Shown: positions 33,342 through 43,212 of the stretch, in pieces
Layout of the letters: every line of letters begins with the position of its first letter
Numbering within the stretch: the first letter of the stretch is position 1
DNA from: Alphaproteobacteria bacterium UBA6347
GTDB lineage: Bacteria > Pseudomonadota > Alphaproteobacteria > CAAGCB01 > CAG-977
Assembly (NCBI GenBank): GCA_002440235.1
Contig: DJRZ01000028.1
Location: 1 to 62,992 of the forward strand
DNA length: 62,992 bases
Direction of reading: 5' to 3'
Made by a program: the position numbers and the translations under genes
Notes under the pieces: generated by a model
Databases searched by the model: none
Told to the model about the DNA's origin: nothing
The model's input: the letters and a program-made list of their open reading frames with translations, nothing else

Positions 33342-33366
33342 GGGGAAAAACCTTTGAAAAAACAGG

Positions 33367-33398
33367 GCAAAGGGCATTCCGTCGGGAATGCCCTTTGC
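33367..33398 (-). terminator. Terminator between deoB and the deoA-like gene
   Basis: GCAAAGGGCATTCC (33367-33380) pairs with GGAATGCCCTTTGC (33385-33398), a 14-bp stem. Read on the minus strand it is followed by CCTGTTTTTTC. It ends the cdd-deoB transcript 6 bp after the deoB stop. Confidence 0.9.
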
Positions 33399-33404
33399 GC
33401 AAAG

Positions 33405-34640
33405 TCACTTGTTCAAAAACGACTTGCCGTTTTCGAACGGTTCCAGACCGAAGTATTCGGCGATCGTCTGACCGATGTCGGAATAGGTGTCGCGGCGACC
33501 GATGTAGCGCGGCGCGATTCCCTTGCCGAACATGATGACGGGGACGTGTTCGCGCGTGTGGTCGGTGCCTTTGAACGTCGGGTCGCAACCGTGGTCGGCG
33601 GTGATGAAATAGATGTCGCCGTCCTTCATTTCCGCGAACAGTTCGGGCAGGCGGCTGTCGAAATATTCCAGACCGGACGCGTAGCCCGACACGTTGCGGC
33701 GGTGTCCCCAATCCATGTCGAAATTCACAAAGTTCGGGAAGATGATCGAATTGTCGGGCGCGGTGCGGATCTGATCCAGCGTCACGTCGAACAGCTGTTC
33801 CAGACCGACGGCGGGCAAAGCCTTGGTGATGCCCTGCGCGGCGAAAATGTCGCTGATTTTGCCGATGGAAATGACGTTGCCGCCGGCGGCTTTCATCTTG
33901 TCCAGAACGGTCGGCGCGGGGGGCAGGACGGAATAGTCGTGACGACCGCCCGTGCGTTTGAACGTGTCCTTTGTTTCGCCGTCGAACGGGCGGGCGATGA
34001 CGCGCGCGATAACGCCGTTTTCGGTGCGTTCGTTCAGCAAATCGCGGGCGATGTGGCAGATTTCGTACAGGCGTTCCAGACCGAAATGCTTTTCATGCGC
34101 GCAAATCTGGAAAACGCTGTCCGCCGACGTGTACACGATCGGCATGCCCGTCTTGATGCTTTCTTCGCCCAATTCTTCCAAAATCACGGTGCCGGAAGCC
34201 GCCTTGTTGCCCAAAACGCCTTTCAGGTTCGCGCGTTTGCAGAATTCGTCGATCAGATCCAGCGGAAAGCTGGGATATTCGGCGGGGAAATAACCCCATT
34301 TGAACGTGACGGGAACGCCCGCCATTTCCCAGTGACCGGACGTCGTGTCCTTGCCTTTGCTGACTTCTTTGGAATAGCCGTAGACGGCTTTGATTTCGGA
34401 AACGGGAATTTCCATGTTCGGCGCGTATTCGCCGTTGCACTGCTTGTACAGTTCGCCCAATCCCAGTTTGCACAGGTTGGGCAGTTTCAACGGACCCGTG
34501 CGTCCGTTTTCCGCCTTGCCCGCCGCGCAGGCTTTGGCGATGTGACCCAGCGTGTCCGCGCCGGCGTCGCCGAACGCTTCCGCGTCGGGGGCTTCGCCGC
34601 AACCGAACGAATCCATCATCAGAATAATTGCCCGTTTCAT
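33405..34640 (-). CDS. deoB: Phosphopentomutase
   Basis: 411 aa. It interconverts (deoxy)ribose 1- and 5-phosphate, linking the phosphorylases to DeoC. Alkaline-phosphatase superfamily metal motifs: [34 protein letters not shown] with the catalytic Thr, [19 protein letters not shown], and [23 protein letters not shown]. Follows deoA by 23 bp. Confidence 0.96.
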   Translation of the reverse strand: MKRAIILMMDSFGCGEAPDAEAFGDAGADTLGHIAKACAAGKAENGRTGPLKLPNLCKLGLGELYKQCNGEYAPNMEIPVSEIKAVYGYSKEVSKGKDTTSGHWEMAGVPVTFKWGYFPAEYPSFPLDLIDEFCKRANLKGVLGNKAASGTVILEELGEESIKTGMPIVYTSADSVFQICAHEKHFGLERLYEICHIARDLLNERTENGVIARVIARPFDGETKDTFKRTGGRHDYSVLPPAPTVLDKMKAAGGNVISIGKISDIFAAQGITKALPAVGLEQLFDVTLDQIRTAPDNSIIFPNFVNFDMDWGHRRNVSGYASGLEYFDSRLPELFAEMKDGDIYFITADHGCDPTFKGTDHTREHVPVIMFGKGIAPRYIGRRDTYSDIGQTIAEYFGLEPFENGKSFLNK

Positions 34641-34663
34641 TTTTTCACCTCATCGTTAAAAAA

Positions 34664-35983
34664 TTAAACCGTAACCGTTTCCCGGACGACCGGTCGGGAA
34701 ACCGGCGCGTTTTCGCCGATTTCAACGGCTTCCCGAAGCATTCTCTCTGCTTCGGCGAAACTTTCCTCGCTTTGCGCGTGAATGACCGCCAGCGGTCTTT
34801 GCGAATCCACGCGGTCGCCGATCTGCGCGAAATCCGAAAAGCCGACCGAATAGTCGATGCGCTGATCCGCCGTGCGCCGCTGTCCGCCCAACACCAGAAC
34901 GGACGCGCCGATTTTGCGCGTGTCCGTCGATTCGACGTATCCGCTCCGTTCCGCGAAAACGGGACGGACGATCGCCGAACACGGCAGGTAATCCGCCGGT
35001 TTTTCGATCAAATCGGCGGGACCGCCCAGCGCGGCGACCATTTTGGCGAACCGTTCCGCCGCTTTGCCCGAATCGAGCGCGCGCGCGATTTTCAGTTCCG
35101 CCTCTTCGCGGTTCGCCGCCAGTCCCGACAGCAACAAAGCCTCGATTCCCAGCGCCGAAACCGCTTCGCTCAATCGGGAATTGCGCTTTTCCCCTTTAAG
35201 ATAGGCGATCGCCTCGTTGATTTCAACCGCCGTCCCGACCGATTCGCCCATAACCTGATTCATGTCGGTGATCAGCGCGCGCGTCGGCAATCCCGCTTTT
35301 ACGGCGACGGAAACCAATTCGCGCGCCAGTTCCCGCGCGCCGCCGATGTCGCGCATGAACGCGCCGTTGCCGCATTTGATGTCCATCACCAGCGCGTCGT
35401 CCCCGACGCAAAGTTTTTTCGACAGAATGGACGCCGTGATCAAGGGGATCGATTCGACCGTTCCCGTCACGTCGCGCACCGCGTACAGGCGTTTGTCGGC
35501 GGGCGCCAGATCGCCCGTCTGCCCGATGATCGCGCAACCGGCTTCGGCGACGGTGTCGTAAAGCTTTTCCAGCGACGGCAGGGTGGAATACCCCGGAATC
35601 GAATCCAGCTTGTCCAGCGTGCCGCCCGTATGTCCCAGCCCGCGCCCCGAAACCATGGGGACGTAGCCGCCGCAGGCGGCGAGGACGGGCGCCAGAACGA
35701 CGCTGACTTTGTCGCCGACGCCGCCCGTCGAATTCTTGTCCAAAACGGGACCGTCCAAATGTCGGGCGGTCCAGTTCATTTTTTCACCCGAATCCGTCAT
35801 CGCTTTCGTCAAAAGCGCGGTTTCGGCGTCGGTCATGCCGCGCAGGGTCACCGCCATCGCGAACGCGGCGATCTGACATTCCGAAACGGACCAGTCGGCG
35901 ACCCCTTTGATAAAGAAGTCGATTTCCTCTCCGCTCAGCTGCTGTCCGTCGCGTTTATGGCGAATGACCTCTTGCGCCAGCAT
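34664..35983 (-). CDS. deoA: Thymidine phosphorylase
   Basis: 439 aa. It cleaves thymidine and deoxyuridine with phosphate. Phosphate loop LDKNSTGGVGDKVS (81-94; the usual His of DKHS is Asn here), SGRGLGHTGGTLDKLDSIPG, and nucleoside residues in VRDVTGTVESIPLITASILSKK. Normal length. 11 bp after deoC. Confidence 0.94.
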   Translation of the reverse strand: MLAQEVIRHKRDGQQLSGEEIDFFIKGVADWSVSECQIAAFAMAVTLRGMTDAETALLTKAMTDSGEKMNWTARHLDGPVLDKNSTGGVGDKVSVVLAPVLAACGGYVPMVSGRGLGHTGGTLDKLDSIPGYSTLPSLEKLYDTVAEAGCAIIGQTGDLAPADKRLYAVRDVTGTVESIPLITASILSKKLCVGDDALVMDIKCGNGAFMRDIGGARELARELVSVAVKAGLPTRALITDMNQVMGESVGTAVEINEAIAYLKGEKRNSRLSEAVSALGIEALLLSGLAANREEAELKIARALDSGKAAERFAKMVAALGGPADLIEKPADYLPCSAIVRPVFAERSGYVESTDTRKIGASVLVLGGQRRTADQRIDYSVGFSDFAQIGDRVDSQRPLAVIHAQSEESFAEAERMLREAVEIGENAPVSRPVVRETVTV

Positions 35984-35994
35984 GCGTCAAGTCC

Positions 35995-36756
35995 TCAGTA
36001 GCCTTTGTTTTCCGCAGGCTTCGCGGCGTATCCCATCGACGCCAGCAGGCTGTCGCGCAGACCGCTCGCCCCGAAACGGAACGTCATCAGACCTGCCCAT
36101 TTCGGACCCATGATTTTGTCCGCCAAGGTCAGGTATTCAGCCGCCTGTTCCGTCGTGCGGACGCCGCCGGACGCTTTGAATCCGACGGGCTTGCCCGATT
36201 CGCGGATCACTTCCAGCATGGCGTTCGCGGCCTCCAGCGTCGCGGAAACGGGGGTTTTCCCCGTGGACGTTTTGATAAAGTCCGCGCCGCATTCGATCGA
36301 CAGGCGGGACGCGTCGGCGATCAGCGCCGCGTGCGTCAGGACGCCCGATTCGATGATGACTTTCATCACCTTGCCCTTGCAGGCTTCGCGCGTGGCGCGC
36401 AACAGGGCGGCGGCGGTTTCTTTGTCGCCGTTCATGAACGCTTTGTAGGGCAGGACGACGTCGATTTCGTCGGCGCCGTCTTTAACCGCGCCTTCGGTTT
36501 CGGCGACGGTCGCGGCGACGTCCGTTCCGCCGTGCGGGAAGTTCACGACGGTCGCGATGCGGACGCCCGTCCCGTCCAATTCCTTTTTGGCGGTTTTGAC
36601 AAAGCGGGGCCACACGCAAACGGCGGCGGCTTTGCCGAATTCGCCGTGGGCTTTGGCGCACAGGGCGACGATTTTTTCGTCCGTGTCGTCGTCGTTCAAG
36701 CTGGTCAGATCCAGCAGACCCAGAGCGCGTTTCGCGACTTCTTTCATATCCGTCAT
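35995..36756 (-). CDS. deoC: Deoxyribose-phosphate aldolase
   Basis: 253 aa. It splits deoxyribose 5-phosphate into acetaldehyde and glyceraldehyde 3-phosphate. Class I Schiff-base Lys in ADFIKTSTGKTP, a second key Lys in GFKASGGVRT, and DEIDVVLPYKAFMNGD. Start chosen with AAGGAG 8 bp upstream, overlapping the end of the purine phosphorylase gene region. Confidence 0.96.
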   Translation of the reverse strand: MTDMKEVAKRALGLLDLTSLNDDDTDEKIVALCAKAHGEFGKAAAVCVWPRFVKTAKKELDGTGVRIATVVNFPHGGTDVAATVAETEGAVKDGADEIDVVLPYKAFMNGDKETAAALLRATREACKGKVMKVIIESGVLTHAALIADASRLSIECGADFIKTSTGKTPVSATLEAANAMLEVIRESGKPVGFKASGGVRTTEQAAEYLTLADKIMGPKWAGLMTFRFGASGLRDSLLASMGYAAKPAENKGY

Positions 36757-36757
36757 A

Positions 36758-37573
36758 TCAGATCTCCTTGACGTAGCTGGTCAGAATGCGCTGCAGTTTT
36801 TTGCCCGCCTCGTTCGCCTGCGCGATGGTTTCGGCATGCGTCTGTTTGTCCGTGACCATGCCGGCGCCGTAGTTCGTGATGACGGAAACGCCGACGACTT
36901 TCATGCCGCAGTGGACGCCGCACAGGGTTTCGGAAACCGTGGACATGCCGACGGCGTCCGCGCCCAGAATGCGGAACATTCTGATTTCGGCGGGCGTTTC
37001 AAAGTTCGGACCCGACGTCATCAGATAAACGCCCGAACGCAGGTTGATGCCTTCTTTTTCGGCGGTTTCGACCAGTTTGCGGCGCAGTTCGACGTCGTAG
37101 GCGTAGGTCATGTCCGGGAAACGGGGACCGACGGTGTCGTCGTTCGGTCCGATCAGGGGGTTGCAGCCCGACAGATTGATGTGGTCGGAAATGATCATCA
37201 GCGATCCCGGTCCCATGTCGATGTTCAGGGAACCCGCCGCGTTCGTCAAAATCAGGGTTTCGATGCCCAGCTTTTTATAGGAACGGATAACCAGCGCCAA
37301 AGCCGCGGGGGAGTGTCCTTCGTAATAATGGACGCGTCCCTGCATGCACAAAACGTCGACGCCGTTCAGTTTGCCGACGACCAGGCGACCCGCGTGACCG
37401 GAAACGGTGGAACGGGGAAATCCCTCGATTTCTTCGTAAGGAATGACGACGGGGTTCTCGATGGCTTCGGCGATGCCGCCCAGACCGCTGCCCAGAATGA
37501 TTCCGATTTTAGGTTTGCGATCGCCGATTTTGGCTTTGATCTGTTCGGCGACTTGGGTAATGGTTTCTTTCAT
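36758..37573 (-). CDS. punA: Purine-nucleoside phosphorylase (trimeric family)
   Basis: 271 aa. It phosphorolyses (deoxy)inosine and guanosine. Family marks: IGIILGSGLGGIAEAI, the PNP signature GRVHYYEGHS with the active-site His, LTNAAGSLN, TSGPNFETPAEIRM, DAVGMSTVSE and VITNYGAGM. This is the mammalian/PunA-type sequence, not the hexameric DeoD. It sits between cdd and deoC. Confidence 0.92.
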   Translation of the reverse strand: MKETITQVAEQIKAKIGDRKPKIGIILGSGLGGIAEAIENPVVIPYEEIEGFPRSTVSGHAGRLVVGKLNGVDVLCMQGRVHYYEGHSPAALALVIRSYKKLGIETLILTNAAGSLNIDMGPGSLMIISDHINLSGCNPLIGPNDDTVGPRFPDMTYAYDVELRRKLVETAEKEGINLRSGVYLMTSGPNFETPAEIRMFRILGADAVGMSTVSETLCGVHCGMKVVGVSVITNYGAGMVTDKQTHAETIAQANEAGKKLQRILTSYVKEI

Positions 37574-37601
37574 AGATTCCTCTGTTTCAAGATGTTCCGA
37601 T

Positions 37602-38003
37602 TTAGCGTTGAAGATTTTCCGGACCGAACGAAACCGGTAAAAGTTCGTCCAGAGTCATGGTTGTGCGAACACCGTTTCTGTCGCAAATGCGAACGACCGC
37701 GTCGGGCGCGGCGAATTCGCGGATCCGCTGGCGGCACGCGCCGCACGGCGACGTCGGATTTTCGCCGTTTCCCATCACGACCATTTCCGAAATAACCGAA
37801 TCCCCGCCCAAAATCATGGCGGAAATCGCGCCCTGTTCGGCGCAGGACCCGACGGGGTAGGACGCGTTTTCGACGTTGCAGCCGGCGTACAGCCTGCCGC
37901 TTTGCGCTTTGATCACGGCGCCCACGCGGAATTTGGAATAGGGGACGTAAGCCCGGTCCATCGCGTCGCGCGCCATTTGCAGCATCGTATCCAAAGTGTT
38001 CAT
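37602..38003 (-). CDS. cdd: Cytidine deaminase
   Basis: 133 aa from MNTLDTML, preceded by AAAGGTGG; the upstream extension is unneeded. It deaminates (deoxy)cytidine to (deoxy)uridine for DeoA. Zinc site: NVENASYPVGSCAEQGA (Cys with catalytic Glu) and SPCGACRQRI. YVPYSKFRVGAVI is the homotetramer-type start. First gene of the salvage operon; AGTG/CACT half-sites at 38021-38035 may be an operator. Confidence 0.95.
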   Translation of the reverse strand: MNTLDTMLQMARDAMDRAYVPYSKFRVGAVIKAQSGRLYAGCNVENASYPVGSCAEQGAISAMILGGDSVISEMVVMGNGENPTSPCGACRQRIREFAAPDAVVRICDRNGVRTTMTLDELLPVSFGPENLQR

Positions 38004-38128
38004 ATCAGCCACCTTTTTATAGTGTTTCAAGCACTTTAAGATACAGGTCAAACTTTCGTCAAGTCATAAAAATTTTCGCGCCCGTGTTTTTGCGAGCGGG
38101 GGCGATTCGACGATTGTGAAAAATAATG

Positions 38129-38157
38129 TTGGTTTTGGGGCGCGCGTAACGTATAAC
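38129..38157 (+). promoter_or_regulatory. Promoter of upp
   Basis: TTGGTT (38129-38134) and TATAAC (38152-38157) with 17-bp spacing, 42 bp before the upp ATG. Confidence 0.45.
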
Positions 38158-38198
38158 TCTATGTGTAGGACTTTTTTGATTTTATCGAGGATACTTTT

Positions 38199-38855
38199 AT
38201 GTCGAACGGTTCCGAATTCCCTTCCTTGCACATTCTGAAACACCCCCTGATCCAGCACAAGCTGACGCTGATGCGCGACGAAACGACGTCGACTCGCACG
38301 TTCCGCGAACTGCTTAAAGAAATCGCTTTGCTGATGGGGTATGAAGTCACGCGCGACCTGCCGCTGACGTTCGAGGAAATCCAGACGCCCCTGTGCAAAA
38401 TGAACGCCCCCGTCATCGCGGGCAAAAAGCTTGCCGTCGTTCCCATTCTGCGCGCGGGAATCGGCATGGCGGACGGCTTGTTGCAGCTGGTTCCGTCGGC
38501 GCGCGTCGGTCACATCGGGCTGTACCGCGATCCGCGGACGCTGAAGCCCGTCGAATATCTGGTGAAGCTGCCCCCCGTTGACGACCGCCTGTTCATTCTG
38601 GTCGATCCGATGCTGGCGACGGGCAATTCCGCCGCCGCCGCCGTCGACACGCTGATCAAACACGGCGTTCCCGAAAGCAAGATCGTGTTCCTGGCTCTGG
38701 TCGCCGCGCCCGAAGGCGTGCGCGTCTTTACGCAAAAGTATCCGACGGTTCCCGTGTACGTCGCTTCGCTGGACGAAAAGCTGAACGACCACGGCTACAT
38801 TCTGCCGGGGCTGGGCGACGCGGGCGACCGCCTGTTCGGGACGAAAACCAGATAA
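38199..38855 (+). CDS. upp: Uracil phosphoribosyltransferase
   Basis: 218 aa. It makes UMP from uracil and PRPP, taking the base released by the divergent salvage operon. Seen: [41 protein letters not shown], the PRPP loop [19 protein letters not shown], and [41 protein letters not shown]. Complete. Confidence 0.97.
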   Translation: MSNGSEFPSLHILKHPLIQHKLTLMRDETTSTRTFRELLKEIALLMGYEVTRDLPLTFEEIQTPLCKMNAPVIAGKKLAVVPILRAGIGMADGLLQLVPSARVGHIGLYRDPRTLKPVEYLVKLPPVDDRLFILVDPMLATGNSAAAAVDTLIKHGVPESKIVFLALVAAPEGVRVFTQKYPTVPVYVASLDEKLNDHGYILPGLGDAGDRLFGTKTR

Positions 38856-38888
38856 AACAACGCATACTTTGAAGCGGAGGCGCGAATC

Positions 38889-41800
38889 GTGAAAAAGCTG
38901 ATTGTCATTCTTGTCGTTTTCACGGCTTTGGCGGGAACGGGGATCTATTTCGTCCTGCCCGCGAACATCGACTGGGACAGTCACGTGCGCGAATCCGCCG
39001 CCGCTTTTCAACGCCGGACGGGCGTCGCGCTGACCGTTTCCGGAAAGCCCGTCTTTTCGATGAAGCCGTCGCCCGTGCTGCGGCTGGGGAAAATCCGTCT
39101 GGGAAACGTCGCCGATTCGACCTATCCGCAGATGATGACCGCCGACGGTGCCGAAGTGCTGTTCGACACGGCTTCCCTGTTTTGCCGCAAAATCAAAATA
39201 AAAAAAGTGACCCTGCGCCGTCCCCGTTTTTATTTTGAAACCCTGCCCAACGGCAAATGGAACTGGCAGACGGCGTTTTTCGACCGCGCGGGCGCGGATT
39301 CGTCAATCGGATTCGCGTCGCTGCTGCTGACGGACGGCGGGGCGGAGGTCAAGCCCGACAAATATTCGCCCGTCGAAAAATGGGACAGTCTGAACGCCGA
39401 GATGTTCGCCGATTCCCTGCACGGTCCGTTTTTTCTGGAAGGAAACGTCGGCGCGCTGGCGTCCACATTCGGTTTTTCGCTGAAAGTCGAAAAATTCGCG
39501 GCGGGACAGTCGCCGGAATTTTCCCTGCGCCTGATCAACGCCCCCGCCGAAGCGTCCTTTGTGCTGAACGGGATTTACGGTTTGGCGGCGTCCGACGGCG
39601 AAACGCTGTCGGGGACGCTCAGCTACGACGTGCGCAAGCCCGACCGCTTTTTCGCGTTGCTGTATCCGGACGAAAAACTGCCCGCGCCGCTGTTTCAGCC
39701 GGTCGTCGGCAATTTGAAGCTGAAAAAGAACGCGCAAACCAGAACGCTGTCGCTGTCGGATATTCTGTTCAAGTACGGCAATTCCTCCGCGTCGGGCAAA
39801 ATGTCCGTCCGCACGCTGACGGCGCAGGAGGCGGCGGAACGCCAAGCCGAAGAGGAAAGCTTCGAGCCCGCTTCCGAAGACGAGGAAATCGTTTTGCGCG
39901 ATCCCGACGATCCGACGAAGAAATACACGCTGGACGGCGCGCCCGTTTCCGAAACGAACCTGGCGGAACATCTGTTGCCCAAAGTGTACGACGGCAGTTT
40001 CGTTTTTTCGAAATTCGAAGCCGATCCCTTTGTCGACAATCTGAACGCCGTTTTGGATTTCGCGGTTAAAAACAAACTGGCGGAAACGGACAGCGATTTT
40101 TCCGCCGACGTCGTGTTCGACACGGTCGATTTCAGACGCGACGCCGTCCACCAGCTGAAAGCGAAAGTCGCCCTGACCAAAAAAGGCGTGACGTTTTCGG
40201 AATTGTCGGGGACGTTCCCCGGAAACGCCTACTTCCACGGCGAAGCGGAGCTGAAACTGGACCGGACGCCGATGCTGACCGGAAAAATGGCGGCGGAAAT
40301 CGACAGCGCGAACCTGTTTTTCGGCTGGGCGGGCGTCCCTCTGCCCGAAGAAACGCCGCAGGGACTGTTGCGCGGATTCAAGGCGTCCGGCGATTTCACG
40401 CTGGCGCGCAACGGCGTTTTGTTTAAAAACGTCGAAGGCGAACTGGATCAAAACGCTTTTTCGGGCAATCTGGCGGTTCGGTTCGGTAAACGTCCCGCCG
40501 TCAATCTGGCGGGAACGGTGGCGGATCTGAACGCCGCGCGCTATTTCCCCGCCAAAAGCAAGGCGTTCGCCGCCAAACGCGACGGGTTCGCCAAACTGTC
40601 CGCGCGGGATCAGGTGCAAAGCGTTTTTGACGGACTGGCTTTTTTGAACGGGTTTGATTTGAATTTGCGTCTGACGTCGCCCGAATTTTCGTGGGGCGAT
40701 TTGAACGGGACGGATTTGAACGCGGATCTTTCGCTGTCGCGCGGCGTTTTGAAAATCAACAAGCTTTCCGTCGACAATCTGCTGGCGTCGAAAATCGAAC
40801 TGTCCGGAACTGCGGAGGGATTCGGCGGCGATCCGAAAGCCGGCGGGCTGAAAATTTACGTCGAAGCCCGGCAGGCGTCGTCGCTGACGCAGACGCTGGG
40901 CGTGACGCTGCCGCGCGGTCTGTCGCCGCAGGACGGTTTGCTGGTTTCGGTGAAGCTGGACGGTTCCATGCAGACGGCGCAGTTCGAATCTCTGTTCATG
41001 TACGACCAAAACATGCTGTCTTTGAACGGATCGATGAACGCGATCGGGGCGGATCGGTACGATTGGAACGCGAAAATCAACGCGATGAACCGGAATTTCA
41101 GAACTTTTGTCGGGTTTTTCACGGACGGCTACCGTCCCGCCCGATCGAATCCGGGGCTTTTTCAGCTGTCCGCCGATCTGCAAAAAACGCGGGACGCGTT
41201 CCGCGTTACCAACGCCGAAATCGGCATCGGCAGAAACAGCTTGACCGGCAGTGCCAAAATCGAAACGGGCGCGGACGGAAAGAAACGGTTTTCCGCCGAT
41301 TTGACCGCGGAAAATCTGGAATTGTCGGGCGTTCTGCCGCGTATGAATTTTATGGAAAAAGTGCGATCCGACAGCGATCCGATCGAAAACGTGCTGACGG
41401 AAAACGGCTTTTTGACCCGATTCGCCGATGAGCTGTCCTTTTCGCAAAAACCGTTCGACCTGTCTTTTCTGGGCGATTACGACGCGACGGTTTCGGTCAA
41501 GGCGAACCGTCTGGTTCTGGCGCCGCTGGAACTGGCGGAAGTCGACGGCGTCGTGACGCTGGGCGCGGACAAAATCGGGCTGGATTTGCGCCGTTCCCTG
41601 TGGAACGGGGCGAATTTCGGGGGCATGTTCTCGTTCGTTCGGGATCGGGACGGCAACGTCGGCGTTTCCGCCGCGGCGCGTCTGTCGAACGCGACCGTTC
41701 CCGCCAAAGTTTTCGGGTCCGCCAAAATCGATCTGGCGAATTTGGACGGACTGACGGTCAACGTCAACGCCAAAGCGTCGGGCAAATCGGCGGACGAATG

Positions 41801-43199
41801 GGCGGAAACGCTGTCGGGAAAAGGATCGGTTCTGTTCAACGGCGCCGACGTCGTCGGCGTGAACGTCGGGCGAATGCAGGCGCAGTTGCAGGGACAGCAG
41901 AAATCCAAAGAGGATTTGGACAGGGCTTTTCTGTCGGGCAAAACGGACATTTCGCGTTTTAAGGCGGACATGACCGTCAACGGCGGCGTGCTGACGCTGC
42001 GCCCCGCGTCCTTTGTGTACGGCGGGGACACGATGAACGCCAACATGATGACGTACAACTACCGCGACGGGACGTTTTCGGCAACCGCGCAGTTCCCGTC
42101 CGGCATCAAAGGCGTCGACAACGTCATTGTCGGCGTTGAAAGAAAAACGGACGTTCCCGCCGTCGTGACGACGAATTCGCAATACGCGATCAAAACCGCG
42201 GGCGAAGCCGCCGCCGCCGCCAAAAAAAGCATTCGGGAAGAACAGCGCAAACGCGACGAGGAAGCCGCCCGAAAACGGGAGGAAATCGACAGGGTTCAGC
42301 GCCGGAAAACGGACGAGCTGGAACAAAAAATTTCTTTGGCGCAGGCGGACGCGTCGCGCATGGCGCAGGAATTGCGCGCTTTGTCGCGGGACGTGTATCA
42401 GGTCGGGCGGTATTTGCAGACCGTGGAACAGGTCGACGGCGCGCTGTCCAAGATTTTGTCGGATCTGTCGGACGGCAAGGCGGCGTCGAACGGCGCGCTG
42501 TCCGACGCCGAAATCCGGTCTTTCGAAGACAGGTTGAAAAAGGATTACGCGGACAAGGCGCAAAGCGTCGCAGACGCCTATGAAACGGCGATGTCCGTCG
42601 GGTTGCGCGGAACCGTTTTCAACGCGATGAACGACGCGAACAAAATCCTGCTGGAAGAGGTCAAACTGCAAAACCAGCACAAGGATCTGACCGAAATCGC
42701 CGATCATGTTCGGGATATCCGCGCGAAAATGAACGAATTGAAGGCTTTGAACCAACAGGCGGAAAAAGCCGACGTTCACGACAGGGCGGGAATGACCGTC
42801 TTGCGCGGGCAGGCGGAAAGCGTTTTGGAAGCCGTCAACGCCGTTCGCGGAAAGACGCTGCAGCTGATCGCCGATAAAAACGCCCGTCTGAAAGCGGAAG
42901 AGGAAGCCAGAATCGCCGCGGAAAAAAGACGGCTGTTCGAAGAGGAAAAAGCCAAAGCCGCCGCCGAAGCCGCCGCCGCGGCTGAAAAAGCCAGAAAGGA
43001 GGCGGAGGAGCGCGAACGCAAAAGGACGATCGTCCGCACGGACGGCGTTCAAACGCAAACGGGCGGTGTGAAAAAAACGGCGGAACGGTCCGCCGCCCTG
43101 CAAAGCCTGACGCCGCAGGAGGAACAACCGCCGTCCGACAACGCCGGCAAGCCTGACGCCGGACGGAAAAGCGGCGCGGTGATTATTCGCAGACGCTGA
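38889..43199 (+). CDS. AsmA-family protein with long coiled-coil tail
   Basis: 1436 aa from a GTG with GGAGG 8 bp upstream. N-terminal membrane segment (LIVILVVFTALAGTGIYFVL), AsmA N domain (FQRRTGVALTVSGKPVFSMKPSPVLRLGKIRLGN; ILFDTASLFCRK-type block), a long beta-rich periplasmic body, and the family C domain (GKGSVLFNGADVVGVNVG; RFKADMTVNGGVLTLRPAS). After about residue 1095 it has ~340 residues of Ala/Glu/Lys/Arg coiled coil (KKSIREEQRKRDEEAARKRE; RLFEEEKAKAAAEAAA), which standard AsmA proteins lack. Likely inner-membrane anchored, spanning the periplasm. Confidence 0.87.
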   Translation: MKKLIVILVVFTALAGTGIYFVLPANIDWDSHVRESAAAFQRRTGVALTVSGKPVFSMKPSPVLRLGKIRLGNVADSTYPQMMTADGAEVLFDTASLFCRKIKIKKVTLRRPRFYFETLPNGKWNWQTAFFDRAGADSSIGFASLLLTDGGAEVKPDKYSPVEKWDSLNAEMFADSLHGPFFLEGNVGALASTFGFSLKVEKFAAGQSPEFSLRLINAPAEASFVLNGIYGLAASDGETLSGTLSYDVRKPDRFFALLYPDEKLPAPLFQPVVGNLKLKKNAQTRTLSLSDILFKYGNSSASGKMSVRTLTAQEAAERQAEEESFEPASEDEEIVLRDPDDPTKKYTLDGAPVSETNLAEHLLPKVYDGSFVFSKFEADPFVDNLNAVLDFAVKNKLAETDSDFSADVVFDTVDFRRDAVHQLKAKVALTKKGVTFSELSGTFPGNAYFHGEAELKLDRTPMLTGKMAAEIDSANLFFGWAGVPLPEETPQGLLRGFKASGDFTLARNGVLFKNVEGELDQNAFSGNLAVRFGKRPAVNLAGTVADLNAARYFPAKSKAFAAKRDGFAKLSARDQVQSVFDGLAFLNGFDLNLRLTSPEFSWGDLNGTDLNADLSLSRGVLKINKLSVDNLLASKIELSGTAEGFGGDPKAGGLKIYVEARQASSLTQTLGVTLPRGLSPQDGLLVSVKLDGSMQTAQFESLFMYDQNMLSLNGSMNAIGADRYDWNAKINAMNRNFRTFVGFFTDGYRPARSNPGLFQLSADLQKTRDAFRVTNAEIGIGRNSLTGSAKIETGADGKKRFSADLTAENLELSGVLPRMNFMEKVRSDSDPIENVLTENGFLTRFADELSFSQKPFDLSFLGDYDATVSVKANRLVLAPLELAEVDGVVTLGADKIGLDLRRSLWNGANFGGMFSFVRDRDGNVGVSAAARLSNATVPAKVFGSAKIDLANLDGLTVNVNAKASGKSADEWAETLSGKGSVLFNGADVVGVNVGRMQAQLQGQQKSKEDLDRAFLSGKTDISRFKADMTVNGGVLTLRPASFVYGGDTMNANMMTYNYRDGTFSATAQFPSGIKGVDNVIVGVERKTDVPAVVTTNSQYAIKTAGEAAAAAKKSIREEQRKRDEEAARKREEIDRVQRRKTDELEQKISLAQADASRMAQELRALSRDVYQVGRYLQTVEQVDGALSKILSDLSDGKAASNGALSDAEIRSFEDRLKKDYADKAQSVADAYETAMSVGLRGTVFNAMNDANKILLEEVKLQNQHKDLTEIADHVRDIRAKMNELKALNQQAEKADVHDRAGMTVLRGQAESVLEAVNAVRGKTLQLIADKNARLKAEEEARIAAEKRRLFEEEKAKAAAEAAAAAEKARKEAEERERKRTIVRTDGVQTQTGGVKKTAERSAALQSLTPQEEQPPSDNAGKPDAGRKSGAVIIRRR

Positions 43200-43212
43200 A
43201 TGAAAGGGAAAA

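Noticed and set aside
32484..34667. 727-codon plus-strand frame over deoA-like and deoB
   Set aside because: Shadow of two well-supported minus-strand genes; composition is Arg/Asp/His/Val-rich with no motifs.
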